From Muscardinus avellanarius (lineage: Eukaryota; Chordata; Mammalia; Rodentia; Gliridae): 64,000 nt of DNA. The translations under genes were made by a program, and so were the position numbers. The notes under the pieces were generated by a model, which had not been told where the DNA came from, searched no databases, and saw only the letters and a list, made by a program, of their open reading frames with translations. Positions 1 to 11,162 of this stretch are shown in pieces; positions within the stretch are counted from its first letter, which is position 1, and each line of letters starts with the position of its first letter. The stretch spans positions 18,541,376-18,605,375 of the forward strand of contig OY726571.1 of NCBI GenBank assembly GCA_963383645.1. The letters are read 5' to 3'.

Positions 1-2
1 AA

Positions 3-26
3 TACACACACACACACACACACACA
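3..26. repeat. (CA)n microsatellite at window edge
   Basis: About twelve CA dinucleotides open the window. The sequence that follows, to about 264, is not assigned to any repeat or gene. Confidence 0.9.
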
Positions 27-264
27 GGGGAAGCTAGCTGCATCCGACTTATAAAGACATCATTCCCTTCAAAGAAACCTGGCCTGTCATCAAGAGGACT
101 TGAAACTTTACAGATAGCTGAAGCCAGCAAGGCCCACACCTCCATTTGACTGGTTTAGATTTCAGGTTCACACGTGGCCATTTCTTGTGTCAAGTTATTT
201 ACTAAACCCACTGCACGCCCAACAAAGGCCACATCAACAGTACTGGTTTAAAATGTCAAACCTC

Positions 265-472
265 CCAGGTGTTGTGGCGCACGCCTGCAATCGCAGTACT
301 TGGGGGGCTGAGACAGGAGGATCACAGGCATGAGGACAGCCTCAGCTAGTTATGAGACTCATCAACCTAGTAAGACCCTGTTTGAAAAAAAAAAAAAAAA
401 AACAGGGCTGGGAGTATAGCTCAGAGGTAGAATGTCCCTGGGTTCAATCCTCAATACAAAAAAAAAAAAAAA
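265..472 (+). mobile_element. B1-dID dimeric SINE, sense
   Basis: The left half shows the B1-like GGTGTTGTGGCGCACGCCTG start. The A-rich linker is followed by an ID half with GTATAGCTCAGAGGTAGAAT (A box) and GGTTCAATCC (B box), and the element ends in an A-tail. The sequence AAATGTC lies on both sides and is probably the target-site duplication. Confidence 0.85.
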
Positions 473-639
473 TGTCTAATGTTCTTACTGTTTTTTGTTT
501 TGACGTTTAGTTGTCATTATGTTTAGACAATATAAGAAAATAAGGTATCACAGAACTTTAAACCATTTATATTAGATGATAAATCCTCCTCATATGTATA
601 TGTCAAGTTTCCAACTCATTTATCAAATTTTCATGATTT

Positions 640-848
640 TGTTTTTATTTTTGTTTTGGTGCTAGGGGTTGAACCCAGGAGAATTCTGCACTCAAGACAC
701 ACCCCCAGTCCTTCTTATTTCTTATTTTAAAACTAGATCTAAGTTTCTAAGGTTATTACTAAGTTTTCAAGGCTGGCCGTGAACCTGCAATCCTCCCATC
801 TCAGTCTCCCAAGCACTGGCATTACAGGTGTACACCATCACACTCAGC
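640..848 (-). mobile_element. B1-dID SINE, antisense
   Basis: The T-run, then TTGAACCCAGG (antisense B box), then the antisense B1 half ending CACACTCAGCT identify a full dimer on the minus strand. It is moderately diverged. Confidence 0.85.
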
Positions 849-879
849 TACATTCTATAATTTTTACATTAAACAGTTT

Positions 880-1200
880 CTTCCACTAACTTCTGAAACT
901 AATAGAAAATATAAATAAATGAAATATACTAGGTACTCCAATAGCTATACTCCTAAAGTATGCTTCTAGCAAATTTCTTTTACCCTGAAATAGCAGTGGT
1001 TATCTATAAATGTTCAACTTCACTCATTATAAGAGAAATAAAAATTGAAATGAGATAACATTGTTTGCCATAAAACTAACAAAAAATTAATAATAAATTA
1101 ATAAGTTAAAGCCTAAAATACTAAGACTACTGGGTAAATGGGGAAATGTATATCCCCATTGCCCACATTGACCAATAAGAGGAGAATCTATTGATAAATG
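880..1200 (+). mobile_element. Old L1 ORF2 remnant, sense (tentative)
   Basis: The stretch around 1010-1070 resembles the L1 ORF2 segment that in younger copies reads 'aaatgctcaac...gggaaatgcaaat...gagatacc'. It is strongly diverged and frame-broken. The rest of the interval is AT-rich without a clear match. Confidence 0.45.
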
Positions 1201-1470
1201 CAGGTTTTCTTTCTTTGGTTCTCATTCATCTTAGTTAAACCTAAATTCTGCTAACTCGTTTATCCCTGCCCCCTTGGACAGTATGAGCTGGTTATTTTCT
1301 ATAGTTACCAAAGCAAAAGTTAAAAGCTTCACTTTTGTTTCTTTTAAGAATGCAGATGTGTATTAAATTTACCACTATCAAAGAAAAATAAAGTCATTAA
1401 GTAGAACTCTTTGTATATGTCGATGGCAGGCAATACATTATCCCCAAGCTTCCAGATTGTTGCTAGGGAC

Positions 1471-1471
1471 T

Positions 1472-1506
<35 letters not shown>

Positions 1507-1711
1507 TTTTGCGGGTCTGGGGATGGAACCAAGGCCATTCTACCTCCGAGCTACACCCCCTGCCCTATTTTTTATTCTTTATTTTGAAACCAGGTCTTAC
1601 TGAGTTACAGAGGGCCTCACTAAGTAGCTGAGGCTGTCCGCGAACCGCAATCCTGGGGTCTCAGCCTCCCGAATGCTGGAATTACATAAGCGTGCACCAC
1701 CACACCCGGCT
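1471..1711 (-). mobile_element. B1-dID SINE, antisense, with (TTTA)n tail
   Basis: A (TTTA)n tract at 1471-1510 replaces the plain A-tail. It is followed by antisense ID and B1 halves ending in CACACCCGGCT. From 1712 to 2250 no feature is recognised. Confidence 0.9.
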
Positions 1712-2255
1712 GGGACTTACTAAACATTTTTTTTTAATTTTTCATCAAAGCAGAGATGCCTCTGATTACAAAACATAGTGAGATCTCGGTAGTCTAACCT
1801 AATGACAATATAAGAGATGACACCTCGTCATTCAAAAATGCTTCTGCCCCTATTCATTGACTCTTCTGAGCAAACGAGAATCCTCCTTTTCATGGAAGTA
1901 AGCCATGAATGAAGTTCACTGTAGCAAGTTCAGATGCCATCAAAATTGGACATGGAAGGGACTGAGAGGTGCTGAAAACATGAGAAGAAGGGAGTCAACA
2001 AAGTGAGACAGAGTGGGGCTCAGAGCGCTCAGACGCCCACTGTCTAACTTCGCCCTGCGCCTGTTTGAGCATCATCGAGAGGAAGCACCTAGCAAGGAGG
2101 TTAGACACCAGACAGAAGGGGGCGCCCTCACCTGCGCACGCAGGGTCTAGTCAGGAGAGAAAGCGGAGGCAAATGATGCTCGCAATGACCAAATGGGGGA
2201 TATGCCAAGAGTAGGTTGAACACATTTGAGCTACAAAAAAGACGATAGAGCAAAT

Positions 2256-2551
2256 ATACATATACACATACATATATATACATACACATACATATATATA
2301 TACATGTACACGTACATGTACACATGCATATACATACACACATGCATATACATATACATACACATACACATACATACATACACATACACATACATGTACA
2401 TATACACATACATATACATACACACACAAACATACATATACATATACATACGTATACATAGACATGCATGTACATATACATATACATACACACATACATA
2501 TACATATAAATATACATATACATACACATACAAATACATATATATACATAC
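2256..2551. repeat. Long (CATA)n/(CATATA)n microsatellite
   Basis: Nearly 300 bp of interrupted CATA, CACATA and CATATA repeats. Long reading frames rich in Tyr, Ile, Met, Val and Cys run through it on both strands, but they come from the repeat and are not genes. The following 2552-2860 is unassigned. Confidence 0.95.
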
Positions 2552-2861
2552 TTGAAGAGATAATGCAACAAAATATCCAAAACTGATTAAATACTCCAAA
2601 ACACAGATTCAAGAAGTCAAATGTACTCTCAGCAGAACACTTTTAAAAAATTGTTTCATGCTGTAACTACTCACAACAAAGAAGCAGAGAAGATCTGGAA
2701 GTTACTAGAACAAAAGAGAGATTATTTACATAGCACGAAGAATCTGGCATCTAACATCTCCATAACAACAAAACAATCCAAAAAAGAGTTCAAGTGTATC
2801 TTTTAAATTTATAGAACATATCTCACTAGATATCTAGAACTTTATAAATAAGAAAGCTATT

Positions 2862-3047
2862 TTTTTTGGTGGTACTGGGGTTCCTGGAAGCCCTTCTATC
2901 TCCGGGCTACACTCCCAGACCTATTTTATATCTTTTATTTGGAAGCAGGGTCTCCTAAACCAGCGCGGCTGGCTTCCAACCTGCTCGATCCTCCTGTCTC
3001 CGCCTCCCAAGCGCGGGGATTGCAAGCGTGCGCCACCACGCCTGGCC
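2862..3047 (-). mobile_element. B1-dID SINE, short hairpin-type subfamily, antisense
   Basis: The ID half carries the variant GGTTCCTGGAAGCCC (plus strand) instead of the usual B box. The B1 half has the shortened centre AACCAGCGCGGCTGGCTTCC. The element belongs with those at 15622, 42254, 45207, 50475 and 63437. Confidence 0.85.
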
Positions 3048-3070
3048 TAAGGATGCTATTTTTTATTTAT

Positions 3071-3280
3071 TAATTTTTTTTTTTGGTGGTATTGAGGGTG
3101 GAACCCAGAGGCTCTCTACCTCCAATCTATACTCCCAGACCTATTTTTTTCTATTTTATTTTGAAACAGGGTCTCACTAAGTTGCTGAGAGCCTCACTAA
3201 GTAGCTGAGGGAACCAACACAATCCTCCTGTCTCCGCCTCCCAAGCGTGGGGATTACAAGCCTGCGCCACCACGCCCGGA
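3071..3280 (-). mobile_element. B1-dID SINE, antisense
   Basis: Full antisense dimer with the standard centre (TAAGTTGCTGAGAGCCTCAC). It lies 20 bp from the preceding SINE in the same orientation. Confidence 0.9.
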
Positions 3281-3323
3281 TGAAAGCTATTTTTTAAATA
3301 ACTGAAATTATGCGTTTTCAGAC

Positions 3324-3326
<3 letters not shown>

Positions 3327-3378
<52 letters not shown>
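3327..3378. repeat. (TA)n microsatellite
   Basis: About 26 uninterrupted TA units, followed by a short T-run and then the perfect inverted repeat at 3387. Confidence 0.95.
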
Positions 3379-3386
<8 letters not shown>

Positions 3387-3389
<3 letters not shown>

Positions 3390-3452
3390 GTTTAGTGGGG
3401 TCTCTTAATTGTAGGATATATATCCTACAATTAAGAGACCCCACTAAACTTT
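3387..3452. repeat. Perfect 66-bp inverted repeat
   Basis: Positions 3387-3419 and 3420-3452 are exact reverse complements with no spacer; the centre is GGATATATATCC. The arms include ordinary mixed sequence (TAGTGGGGTCTCTTAATTG), so this is not simple-repeat symmetry. It directly follows the (TA)n tract. Confidence 0.95.
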
Positions 3453-3597
3453 TAAATACTATGTTTCATGATAAAGAAAATGACTAGAGAAAGAATGAAA
3501 TGTAAAAAAGATAAGTAAGCAAAAAGAGAAAAACAGTTGAATCTAAACAAAATTGAATGAAATATTGGTTGATATTATATCATTTTAAGTGTCCCTG

Positions 3598-3616
3598 TTA
3601 GGGTTAGGGTTAGGTT
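3598..3616 (+). repeat. Short telomere-like (TTAGGG) tract
   Basis: Two perfect TTAGGG units and a third partial one. This is too short to be a true interstitial telomeric block. Confidence 0.6.
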
Positions 3617-3698
3617 GTTTAGGAAGAAGATAATTGTTAATTAAATGTAAACTTTGCTGTGGTTAATATGCATATTAACGTTCTTAAAGTAACAAAGG

Positions 3699-3893
3699 CA
3701 GCCGCGTGGTGGTGCACGCTTATAATTCCAGCATTCAGAAGGCTGAGACAGAAAGATCGGGGTTCCGGCAGCCTCAGCTACTTAGTGAGGCCCTCTGCAA
3801 CTCAGTGAGACCCTGTTTCAAAATAAAGAATAAAAAAGAGGGCTGGGGGTGTAGCTCGGAGGTAGAATGCCCCAGGGTTCCATCCCCAGAACT
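3699..3893 (+). mobile_element. B1-dID SINE, sense, with hybrid flanks
   Basis: Complete dimer with a tail of AAGT and AAAT units to 3957. Its left flank (3657-3698) matches the left flank of the SINE at 5792. Its right flank (3957-4108) matches the right flank of the SINE at 5226. This looks like a recombinant SINE at a duplication joint. Confidence 0.85.
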
Positions 3894-3921
3894 GCAAGTA
3901 AGTAATAAGTAAGTAAGTAGG

Positions 3922-3956
<35 letters not shown>

Positions 3957-4107
3957 AGGATAAAACTACTGATGTAACCAAGATTTTAAAAACTAAAAAA
4001 AATACTATCAAAAACTTTGTCAGCAAACTTTAATATTTACCGAAAATGGAAAAATTCCTAGAATACTATAACTTGCCAAAATTGACTCAGGAAAAAATAG
4101 ATAATTA

Positions 4108-4218
4108 TTTGCAGCAACTTAGTGACCCTGTTTCCAAATAATATACAAATAGGTCTGGGAGTGTAGCCCGGAGGTAGAAGGGTTCCATCCCCAGTATAAA
4201 AAAAAAAAAAAAAAAAAC
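4108..4218 (+). mobile_element. B1-dID SINE 3' fragment, sense
   Basis: It begins inside the B1 half (GCAACTTAGTGACCCTGTTT) and runs through the ID half to an A-tail. The 5' part is missing. Confidence 0.75.
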
Positions 4219-4579
4219 AGTTAAAATACAAGATTATCAAACTAAAGCTTTTTTAAAAAAGTTGTACATTGTTTACAAAAGGTACATTAAAATAAAAAAA
4301 TTGAGGGAAAAAATACTGATATATACCATTAGAGAGAAATCTAATGTGGCTCTATTACTACTGGGCAAATTTCACCTTAGAGCAAAAAAACATAAATAGA
4401 GAGAGAGAATTAATTCATAGTGATAATAAAATCTATAAAATAGGTTTCTCATTTTCTAAGAAGTTATAACAATTCTAAACTTATATGTACCAAGTAATAG
4501 CATTCAAAATATACATAAAGCAAAAAAAATTTTAGATGATTTAACATTAAGGAGAAACACAAATCTAAAAACAGAATAT

Positions 4580-4786
4580 TATTTTTTGGTGGTACTGCGG
4601 GTAGAACCCAGAGCCTTTCCACTTCCAAGCTACACTCCCAGACCTATTTTGTATTTTATTTGGAAACAGGGTCACTAAGTTGCTGAGAGCCTCACTATGT
4701 AGCTGAGGCTGGCTTCGAACCTGCGCAATCCTCTTGTCTCAGCCTCCCAAGCACAGGGATTACAAGTGTGCACCACCACGCCCGGC
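4580..4786 (-). mobile_element. B1-dID SINE, antisense
   Basis: Full antisense dimer ending CACCACGCCCGGCTT. Confidence 0.9.
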
Positions 4787-5013
4787 TTGATACTAGTTCT
4801 TTTAAACAACTGTTTTGTCTCTAAATTTTCAAAATATACTTTTATTTAATTTATTATTTCATGGCTGAAAATTATTAGAAAGGCTAAGTGCCTTCCTTAA
4901 TAACTTATGACAAAGAACAGAATTAAACCTTAAGAAATGAGGAGAAATAAAATAATAAGGTGAAAGCTGTAACTAAGTATAAAGCAATCTAATAAAAATT
5001 AACATAAAGAAAA

Positions 5014-5090
5014 GTTGGTTATTGTGGTAAAGTACTTCGCTAGCATGTACAAGGCCCTGGATTCAATTCCCAGTACAAAAAAAAAAAAAT
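5014..5090 (+). mobile_element. Monomeric ID element
   Basis: A stand-alone tRNA-Ala-derived ID unit, with GCTAGCATGTACAAGGCCCT, a B-box-like ATTCAATTCCC, and an A-tail. The start of the A box is decayed. Confidence 0.75.
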
Positions 5091-5225
5091 CAAAAAAATT
5101 TGTTCTTTGAAAAGATAAATATAATTGACAATATGACTAGTGCATATCTATTGCACTAGTCAACAGATACAAAAAAAGATAAAGCACAAATAAATACCAT
5201 CATGAATTAAAAAGGGATATAGCAA

Positions 5226-5480
5226 GCCAGGCATGGTGGCGCATGCTTGTAATCCCACAGCATTTAGGAGGCTGAAACCGGGAGGATCGCAGTTCGTGGC
5301 CAGCCTCAGCTATTTAGTAACTCAGTGAGACCTCGTTTCAAAATAAAGAATAAAAAATAGGGCTGGGAGTGTAGCTCGGAGGTAGAATGCCCCTGGGTTC
5401 CATCCCCAGTACTGCAAATAAATAAATACATACATACATACATACATACATACATACATAAATACATAAATAAATAAAAT
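5226..5480 (+). mobile_element. B1-dID SINE, sense, with (ACAT)n tail
   Basis: Complete dimer to 5416, then an expanded AAAT/ACAT tail. The right flank is the L1 ORF2 segment shared with 3957. Confidence 0.9.
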
Positions 5481-5791
5481 AACTACAGATGTAACCAAGA
5501 TTTTAAAAATTTAAAAAATACTATCAAAAACTTTTTCAGCAAACTTTAATATTTAACCAATATGGAAAAATTCCTAGAATACTATATAACTTGCCAAAAT
5601 TGACTCAGGAAAAAATTGATAATTATTTGCCACATACCTACTGAATAAATGAAATCTGTTTTTCAAACACTTTCTCTGGAAAATATGTCATTGTATACAA
5701 TTTTATGGACAAGTTCAATGATACTTTCAAGAAAGAAGAAAAAACGTTACTGTGGTTAATATTCATATTAAATTTCTTAAAGTAACAAAGG

Positions 5792-6062
5792 CAGCCACAT
5801 GGTGGCACATGCTTGTAATCCCAGCATTCAGGAGGCTAAGACAGGAGGATCGCGGTCCGTCACCAGCCTCAGCTACTTAGTGAGGCCCTTTGCAACTCAG
5901 TGAGACCCTTTATCAAAATAAAGAATAAAAAATAGGGCTAGGGATATAGCTCAAGGGTAGAATGCCCCTGGTTTTTATCCCCAGACCTGCCAAAAAAAAA
6001 AAAAAAAAAGGAAGAGAGGAAGAGGGAGAGGGAGAGGGAGAGGGAGAGGGAGAGGGAGAGAA
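5792..6062 (+). mobile_element. B1-dID SINE, sense, followed by A-tail and (GAGGGA)n
   Basis: Dimer to 5991, A-run to 6009, then a purine (GAGGGA)n tract. The left flank matches that of the SINE at 3699. Confidence 0.9.
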
Positions 6063-6072
6063 GAAAATTACA

Positions 6073-6300
6073 AGCCGGGCATGATGGTGCACACTTGTAA
6101 TCCCAGAATTTGGGAGGCTGAGACCAGAGGATCACAGTTTGTGGTCAGCCTCAGCTACTTAGTGAGACCCTCTGCAACTCAGTGAGACCCGGTTTCAAAA
6201 TAAAGAATAAAAACTAGGGGAGGGGGTGTAGCTCAGAGGTCGAATGCCTCTGGGTTCCATCCCCAGACCCGCAAAAAAAAAGAAAAAAAAGAAAAAAGAA
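6073..6300 (+). mobile_element. B1-dID SINE, sense
   Basis: Complete dimer with an A-rich tail containing G interruptions. Confidence 0.9.
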
Positions 6301-7216
6301 AAGAAAATTAGGATAAAGAGATTAAACCAATTGACAAAGGTCAAATATATTTCTGGATATCCATATGTTTGATTTATATATTGATTTCTTTTAATTTAGC
6401 CTCTAATAGCCTAGTTATTTTGGGGTACAGAATCACTTTACCACACCATACTGAAGGATAAAGTAACAATTCTTACCGATACAGTTCCATATTTTTAAAG
6501 TAAAATAAGTATAATTGTATAGAGAAACTAATATGTATGTGTAATTACATTTGTAAAAAATAACAGAAAAATTAATCATTGTAAAACATTTTAACTTATG
6601 AGGAGGGTCAAATGGTATGACAATTGAATAAATAGTTTAAAATTTTATATCCCTTTAAAAAGATTCAATCAGAACTTCGAAACTTTTTACCTCGCTAAGT
6701 TGGAAAGGTCATGTTTCTGGTTATTATTCCCCTAATAGAATAAATTGAGCTAATTCTCTCATTTTTAATTAAATTTTAGCTCACTGATAGGCCATTACTG
6801 ACAAAATGGGTATAATTTATTGTTTTATAGGGAAGAATAAAATATGCAAGTTTGTCTTCAATGACAATATATTCTATTTAGTATTTGCATATTATCTCAT
6901 TTTTCAGTAATAATTTTTCACGGACATTTAGAGCCTAATTCACTGAGAAACTCAGCTGTGAGGGGAAATGTCATACTCTCTTTTCCTAAGGCCCTCCTGG
7001 TTTATGTGGTGAATATATTATCCTATTTTTTAGTCATTTAGTAATAGTCCAGGAATATCTCAGCTTATTCCAAAAATACAGAACATTTAATGAGGATCAC
7101 CCAGACATTTCAGAACTGGTCTAACAGTGGCCATGTCTTGCTGCCGCCTGGAACCTCCTTTTTCTGATTCATGCGGTTCCTTTTGCCTTTGACTCCAGCT
7201 TTCCATCAACCATAAT
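6301..7216. other. Unassigned AT-rich sequence
   Basis: I see no coding region, SINE or recognisable L1 here. Reading frames are short and broken. Confidence 0.6.
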
Positions 7217-8321
7217 TGGCTTACATTTGTTTTTTTGTTTGTTTGTTTGTTTGTTTGTATCTTTGTTTTTAATTTTTTTATTTCGTGCATTGTGTTCATA
7301 CATCATATTAGGATTAAAAAAACTTTTGTAAACATACATGCACACATCACCCAGTTAGCCACTACCCGATCCCCACACCAATCCCTCCCCATCCCTCCTT
7401 CCCATGCTTGGCTTAGTGGTTGACATCTAGTATTATAGCAATTTATCCAAAATTAATAATGATAATATCACATAACAGTTTCATTTGTCTGATACCAAGC
7501 TTTTGATGACTTAAAGATAACATTTCAATATTTCTTTTTGCTTTCTTTCTTACCAGAGAATATTATTTCTTTTTTTTTAGGTGAAACTATCATACATTTA
7601 TTTATTTATTTTTCAGAAAAAATCTATCCTAATATGAAATATGGATTCTAGATATCCGAAACAATCTCAAAAAAGGACAAAGCTAGAAGATGTATATTTT
7701 CTGATTTCAAACCATATAAAGCTACAATAATTGAAACAGTGTAGTACTGTTCTAAAGGCAGATATATAAACCATTGGAGTTAAATAAAAGCCTAAAGATA
7801 AATTCTTCCATATATTGTTATTTTTGACAAGGTTTCCATGAACATTTGGTGGAGGAAATAATAATCTTTTAACTAAATATTGTTGAAAATAATAATTACA
7901 TGAAAAAGAATAAAATTGGACCCTTACCTAATCCCATATACAAATATTAACTCAAAATAGATAAAAGACCTAAATATAAATCTTAAGACTATAAACTTTT
8001 AGAAGAAAATCTGGGTCATAAAACCTCACAACATTGAAATTGGCAGTGATTGCTTGGATATAATTTCAATGGCACAGGCAACAGAAGGGCAAACAAACTC
8101 CCTAAAAAATAAAAAAAAATATATTGTATATCCAAAGACAATGTAAACAGAGTTAAAAGTTACTGATAGAATGGGATAAAATATTTCCAAATGCTATATC
8201 TGAAGGTATATTAATATTCCAAATACAAATCCTAAGAATTAGCAATAATAAAAGCAAACAATACAATTTAGAAATAGGTACAAAACTAGCATAAATAATG
8301 AATTTCCAAAGATAACCAATC

Positions 8322-9281
8322 TTAGTTGTCTGTTGGATGGAAAATCTTGTTTCTCTGGTTCTGGTGTGTGCTACCTATTTCTTCTTTGTAGTTAATCTCT
8401 TTGAGTATTTTCTCTAGCACTGGTTTTGAAGACAAATTCATTCAGTTTCTGTTTGTCATGGAAGCTTCTTATTTCTCCATCTAATTTGATAGAAAGTTTT
8501 GCTGGGTAGAAACTTTTGGCTGGAAGTTGTTTTCTTTCAAAGTTTGGAATATGTTACTCCAAGCCCTTCTGGCTGTCATGACTTGGTTTGGGAAGTCTGG
8601 AGTGATTCTAATTGGTTTGCCTCTGAATGTCACTTGGCCCTTTGTTTTTGTTGCCTTTAAGATTCTCTGCTTGGCTTCCACATTGGTCATTTTGACAATT
8701 ATGTGGCGTGGGGATCCTCTTCTCCGATCCTGTCTAAAGGGAGTTCTATAAGTTTCCTGGACCTGTGTATCAACCTCTTGCTCTATGTTTGGAAAATTTT
8801 CTGCTCTTACTTCCTTGAAGAGATTGTTGATCCCTTTGGTTTCACCTTCTTTTCCCTCCTCTATTCCAATTATTCTTAGGTTAGCTCTCTTAAAATGGGC
8901 CCATATTTCTTCAATGTCAGATTCCTGCTGTCAGATTTTTTTTTCTAAATTAGAAACTATGCGTTCATTTTTGGAGTGATCATCTTCTAAGAGCGAGATT
9001 CTATTCTCCATGTGGTCTAATCGGTTGTTTGTACTTTGAATTGAGGCCTTTACTTCATTAATTGCATCCTTTATCTCTTTTTGGCTCTCTCTGAATTCTT
9101 TTTGAAACACCTCTATTATTTCTATAGTTATTTTCCTGATTTGATCTTCTAGAAATCTCTGAATTTCTGTTTTATCGGGTTCTGATGTTGTGGGGTTGTG
9201 GGCATTCATTGCTCCAGTATTATTCCTCTTTCCCATGATTTCAGAAGTTTGTGCCTTCTCTGGGTTCTTCCCCTGGGTCAC
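8322..9281 (-). pseudogene. L1 ORF1 pseudogene (copy 1)
   Basis: L1 ORF1 codes for the RNA-binding trimeric chaperone of the L1 particle. Here the frame opens at 9281 with MTQGKNPEKAQ, keeps the coiled-coil region for 116 codons, and then breaks near 8931. Later pieces of the RNA-recognition and C-terminal domains are readable in another frame (8690-8481: MTNVEAKQRILKATKTKGQV). At least one frameshift and premature stops make it non-coding. Confidence 0.9.
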
Positions 9282-10194
9282 TATGACTTCACTTAAGGTG
9301 CTCTGGATCTCAAGTCTGTGGTATCTCAGTCACCACTACTCCTTTACTGGGTTGTATTGCAAAGTCTCAGACCCAGGGAGTCAATCAAGGCTGCGTTAGA
9401 CCATGGGGAGGTGCCAGGTTGGGCGTTCTCCTGCAGGAGTTGTGACTATGGTTTGATATCTCTGCCACCGCCACTCCCCCACTGGGTCAAGTCCCTGGGA
9501 GTGCAGTATTGGGATTTCTCCTCTAGAGACCACAATTTGACTCACTGTTGTTGAGTGCACTGATGGAGCTGTAGTGGACTCAGTGAATTTGCTGCTGCTG
9601 CTGCTGCCGGTGGCAATATGGCACCACTGCCACGCCCTCGGCCATGAGGCTGGTGTATTTCTTCTCTGTTTTTGAGCTTTGCTCTGAGTCCCTGCAGGGT
9701 GTGCTGAGCCCAGCCCCTGGGAGCTTTAGACGCTCCCTGCGCCAAAAAATCTGCCGAATTCTGCCCAGCTGATCCGCAGCCGCTCACCTCAGCTCGCTGT
9801 CTGCCGCTTCTCTCTGGAGCCTGGTAGGCTGTTGAGTGCGTTGGTCTGGTGCCATCAGGTGAACTCGCCACTGCCACTAGCAGTAAGGCGCTGCTGCCAC
9901 GTCCTGGGGCGTGAGGACGGCGTATCTCCTCCCTGTCTCTGAGCTCCGTTCTGAGTCCCCCTCCTCTCTGGAGCCTGGTGCTGCAAGGGAAGATGGTGCT
10001 CACGCTGCTCCATGCCGCGGCTCCAGCCGCAGCACTGCAGTCTGGTTTCTTTCTGGAGTCTCATTTTTCCAGCCCTCTTTTTCTCTGTCCCTTGTATTTA
10101 CATTCTTTGTTTCTCTGCTGATGGCGTTTTCTGGTTATGAAAGGCGCTGATTTTGTGGTAATAGAGACTGGTTGTTAGCAGGGCTTGTAAGCCC

Positions 10195-10226
10195 TGCTTT
10201 TCTCTGTTGCCATCTTCCCGGAAGTC
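10195..10226 (-). promoter_or_regulatory. YY1-like site at 5' end of half-L1 copy 1
   Basis: On the minus strand AAGATGGC (10209-10216) lies about 10 bases from the element start. Human L1 has a YY1 site at the same place that directs transcription initiation. A perfect 9-bp hairpin lies just downstream (AGCAGGGCT/AGCCCTGCT). Confidence 0.6.
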
Positions 10227-10399
10227 CCCTGGCTTACATTTGTTATATGAAGTCTTTATGTCTAAAAACAAACGCCCAAACCAAAATTTTTTTTTCTTTT
10301 TCTTTCATTTTTATCTAAGTGGTTTGACTTTGATCATCTCTGAGACACTTTAATTTGCAATTGTGTGGAAATAAACTAAATGGTGTGTTCATTTTCTTT

Positions 10400-10441
10400 T
10401 TTTCTTTTTTATTTTGGTACTAGGGAATTGATCTATATAGC

Positions 10442-10488
<47 letters not shown>

Positions 10489-10776
10489 CTAGAGATTGAA
10501 CTTGAACTCAAGGTCATTCTACCTCTGAGCTACATCCGGCTCTATTTCATTTTTATTTTTTGAAACAGGTTTCGCTAAGTTGATGAGAATCTTACTACAT
10601 ACTAAGGCTGTCCTTGAACCTGCAATCCTCCCATCTCAGCTTCACAAGTACTGGGATTACAATCTGGTTAGGTTTCTGAGAATCTCACTAAACTACAGAG
10701 ACTGTCCTTAAACCTGCACTCCCCCCTGTTTTAGCCTCCCAAATCCTGGGATTGCAGGCGTATGCTACCACACCAG
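10400..10776 (-). mobile_element. Diverged antisense SINE material with (GT)n
   Basis: An antisense ID half interrupted by (GT)n at 10445-10487 continues into an antisense B1 half. A second diverged antisense B1 half follows from about 10660. The sequence 10777-11148 is unassigned. Confidence 0.75.
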
Positions 10777-11162
10777 GCAGAATGGTTCACTGAATAGTCA
10801 CTTTGACATTATTTAAAACTTCTTAATGAGACTTCACAAATATCCCAGCTTTATACATATAATGTTTAGCATTGGTACAATAAACCAGAATCCACTGGAC
10901 TAAAATATTTATCACTACTTTCTACTTTAGTAAAGAGATATGATATGGCATTTATAAGATATAAAGACTGAAAATTCTGGATTTTGTATCACGACAATGT
11001 TTCAAAGCAACATAAACAATTTCACAGACTTAAACTAAAAATACTTTTAAATGGAAAGAATCCTTCAAGCACCGCATCTTAAAATGCCCGTCATCGGGTG
11101 CTGCACATCGTACGGCAGGAAATAATGGCTGAACGCACTTAGCCTTAAAAATATGGGCACAA

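Larger units (their letters stand above)
3957..5750 (+). mobile_element. Old L1 ORF2 remnants, sense, interrupted by SINEs
   Basis: Segments at 3957-4108 and 5475-5629 are about 90% alike and resemble the L1 ORF2 stretch before the reverse transcriptase domain (translation like KFLEYYNLPKLTQEK). A piece near 4460-4540 resembles the endonuclease-domain coding region. All are frame-broken. Four SINE pieces split the interval. The family is supported by motif memory only. Confidence 0.55.
7232..10229 (-). mobile_element. Chimeric half-L1 element, copy 1
   Basis: A minus-strand element. The 5' UTR lies at about 9282-10226, decayed ORF1 at 8322-9281, an old ORF2 piece in opposite orientation at about 7640-8290, and a sense L1 3' end at about 7270-7430 with an A-rich (AAAC)n tail to 7232. 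The 15-bp TGGCTTACATTTGTT at 7217-7231 and 10230-10244 is an exact target-site duplication, so the whole chimera inserted as one unit. It is the most diverged copy by ORF1 damage, together with copy 4. Confidence 0.9.

Noticed and set aside
2128..2612. Overlapping 109-153 codon frames on both strands
   Set aside because: They are translations of the (CATA)n microsatellite; composition is almost only Tyr, Ile, Met, Val, Cys, His and Thr.
3387..3452. Terminator hairpin
   Set aside because: The window is mammalian, and there is no adjacent gene whose transcript would end here.
5014..5090. tRNA gene
   Set aside because: The ID element derives from tRNA-Ala, but there is no full cloverleaf or acceptor stem, and an A-tail follows.
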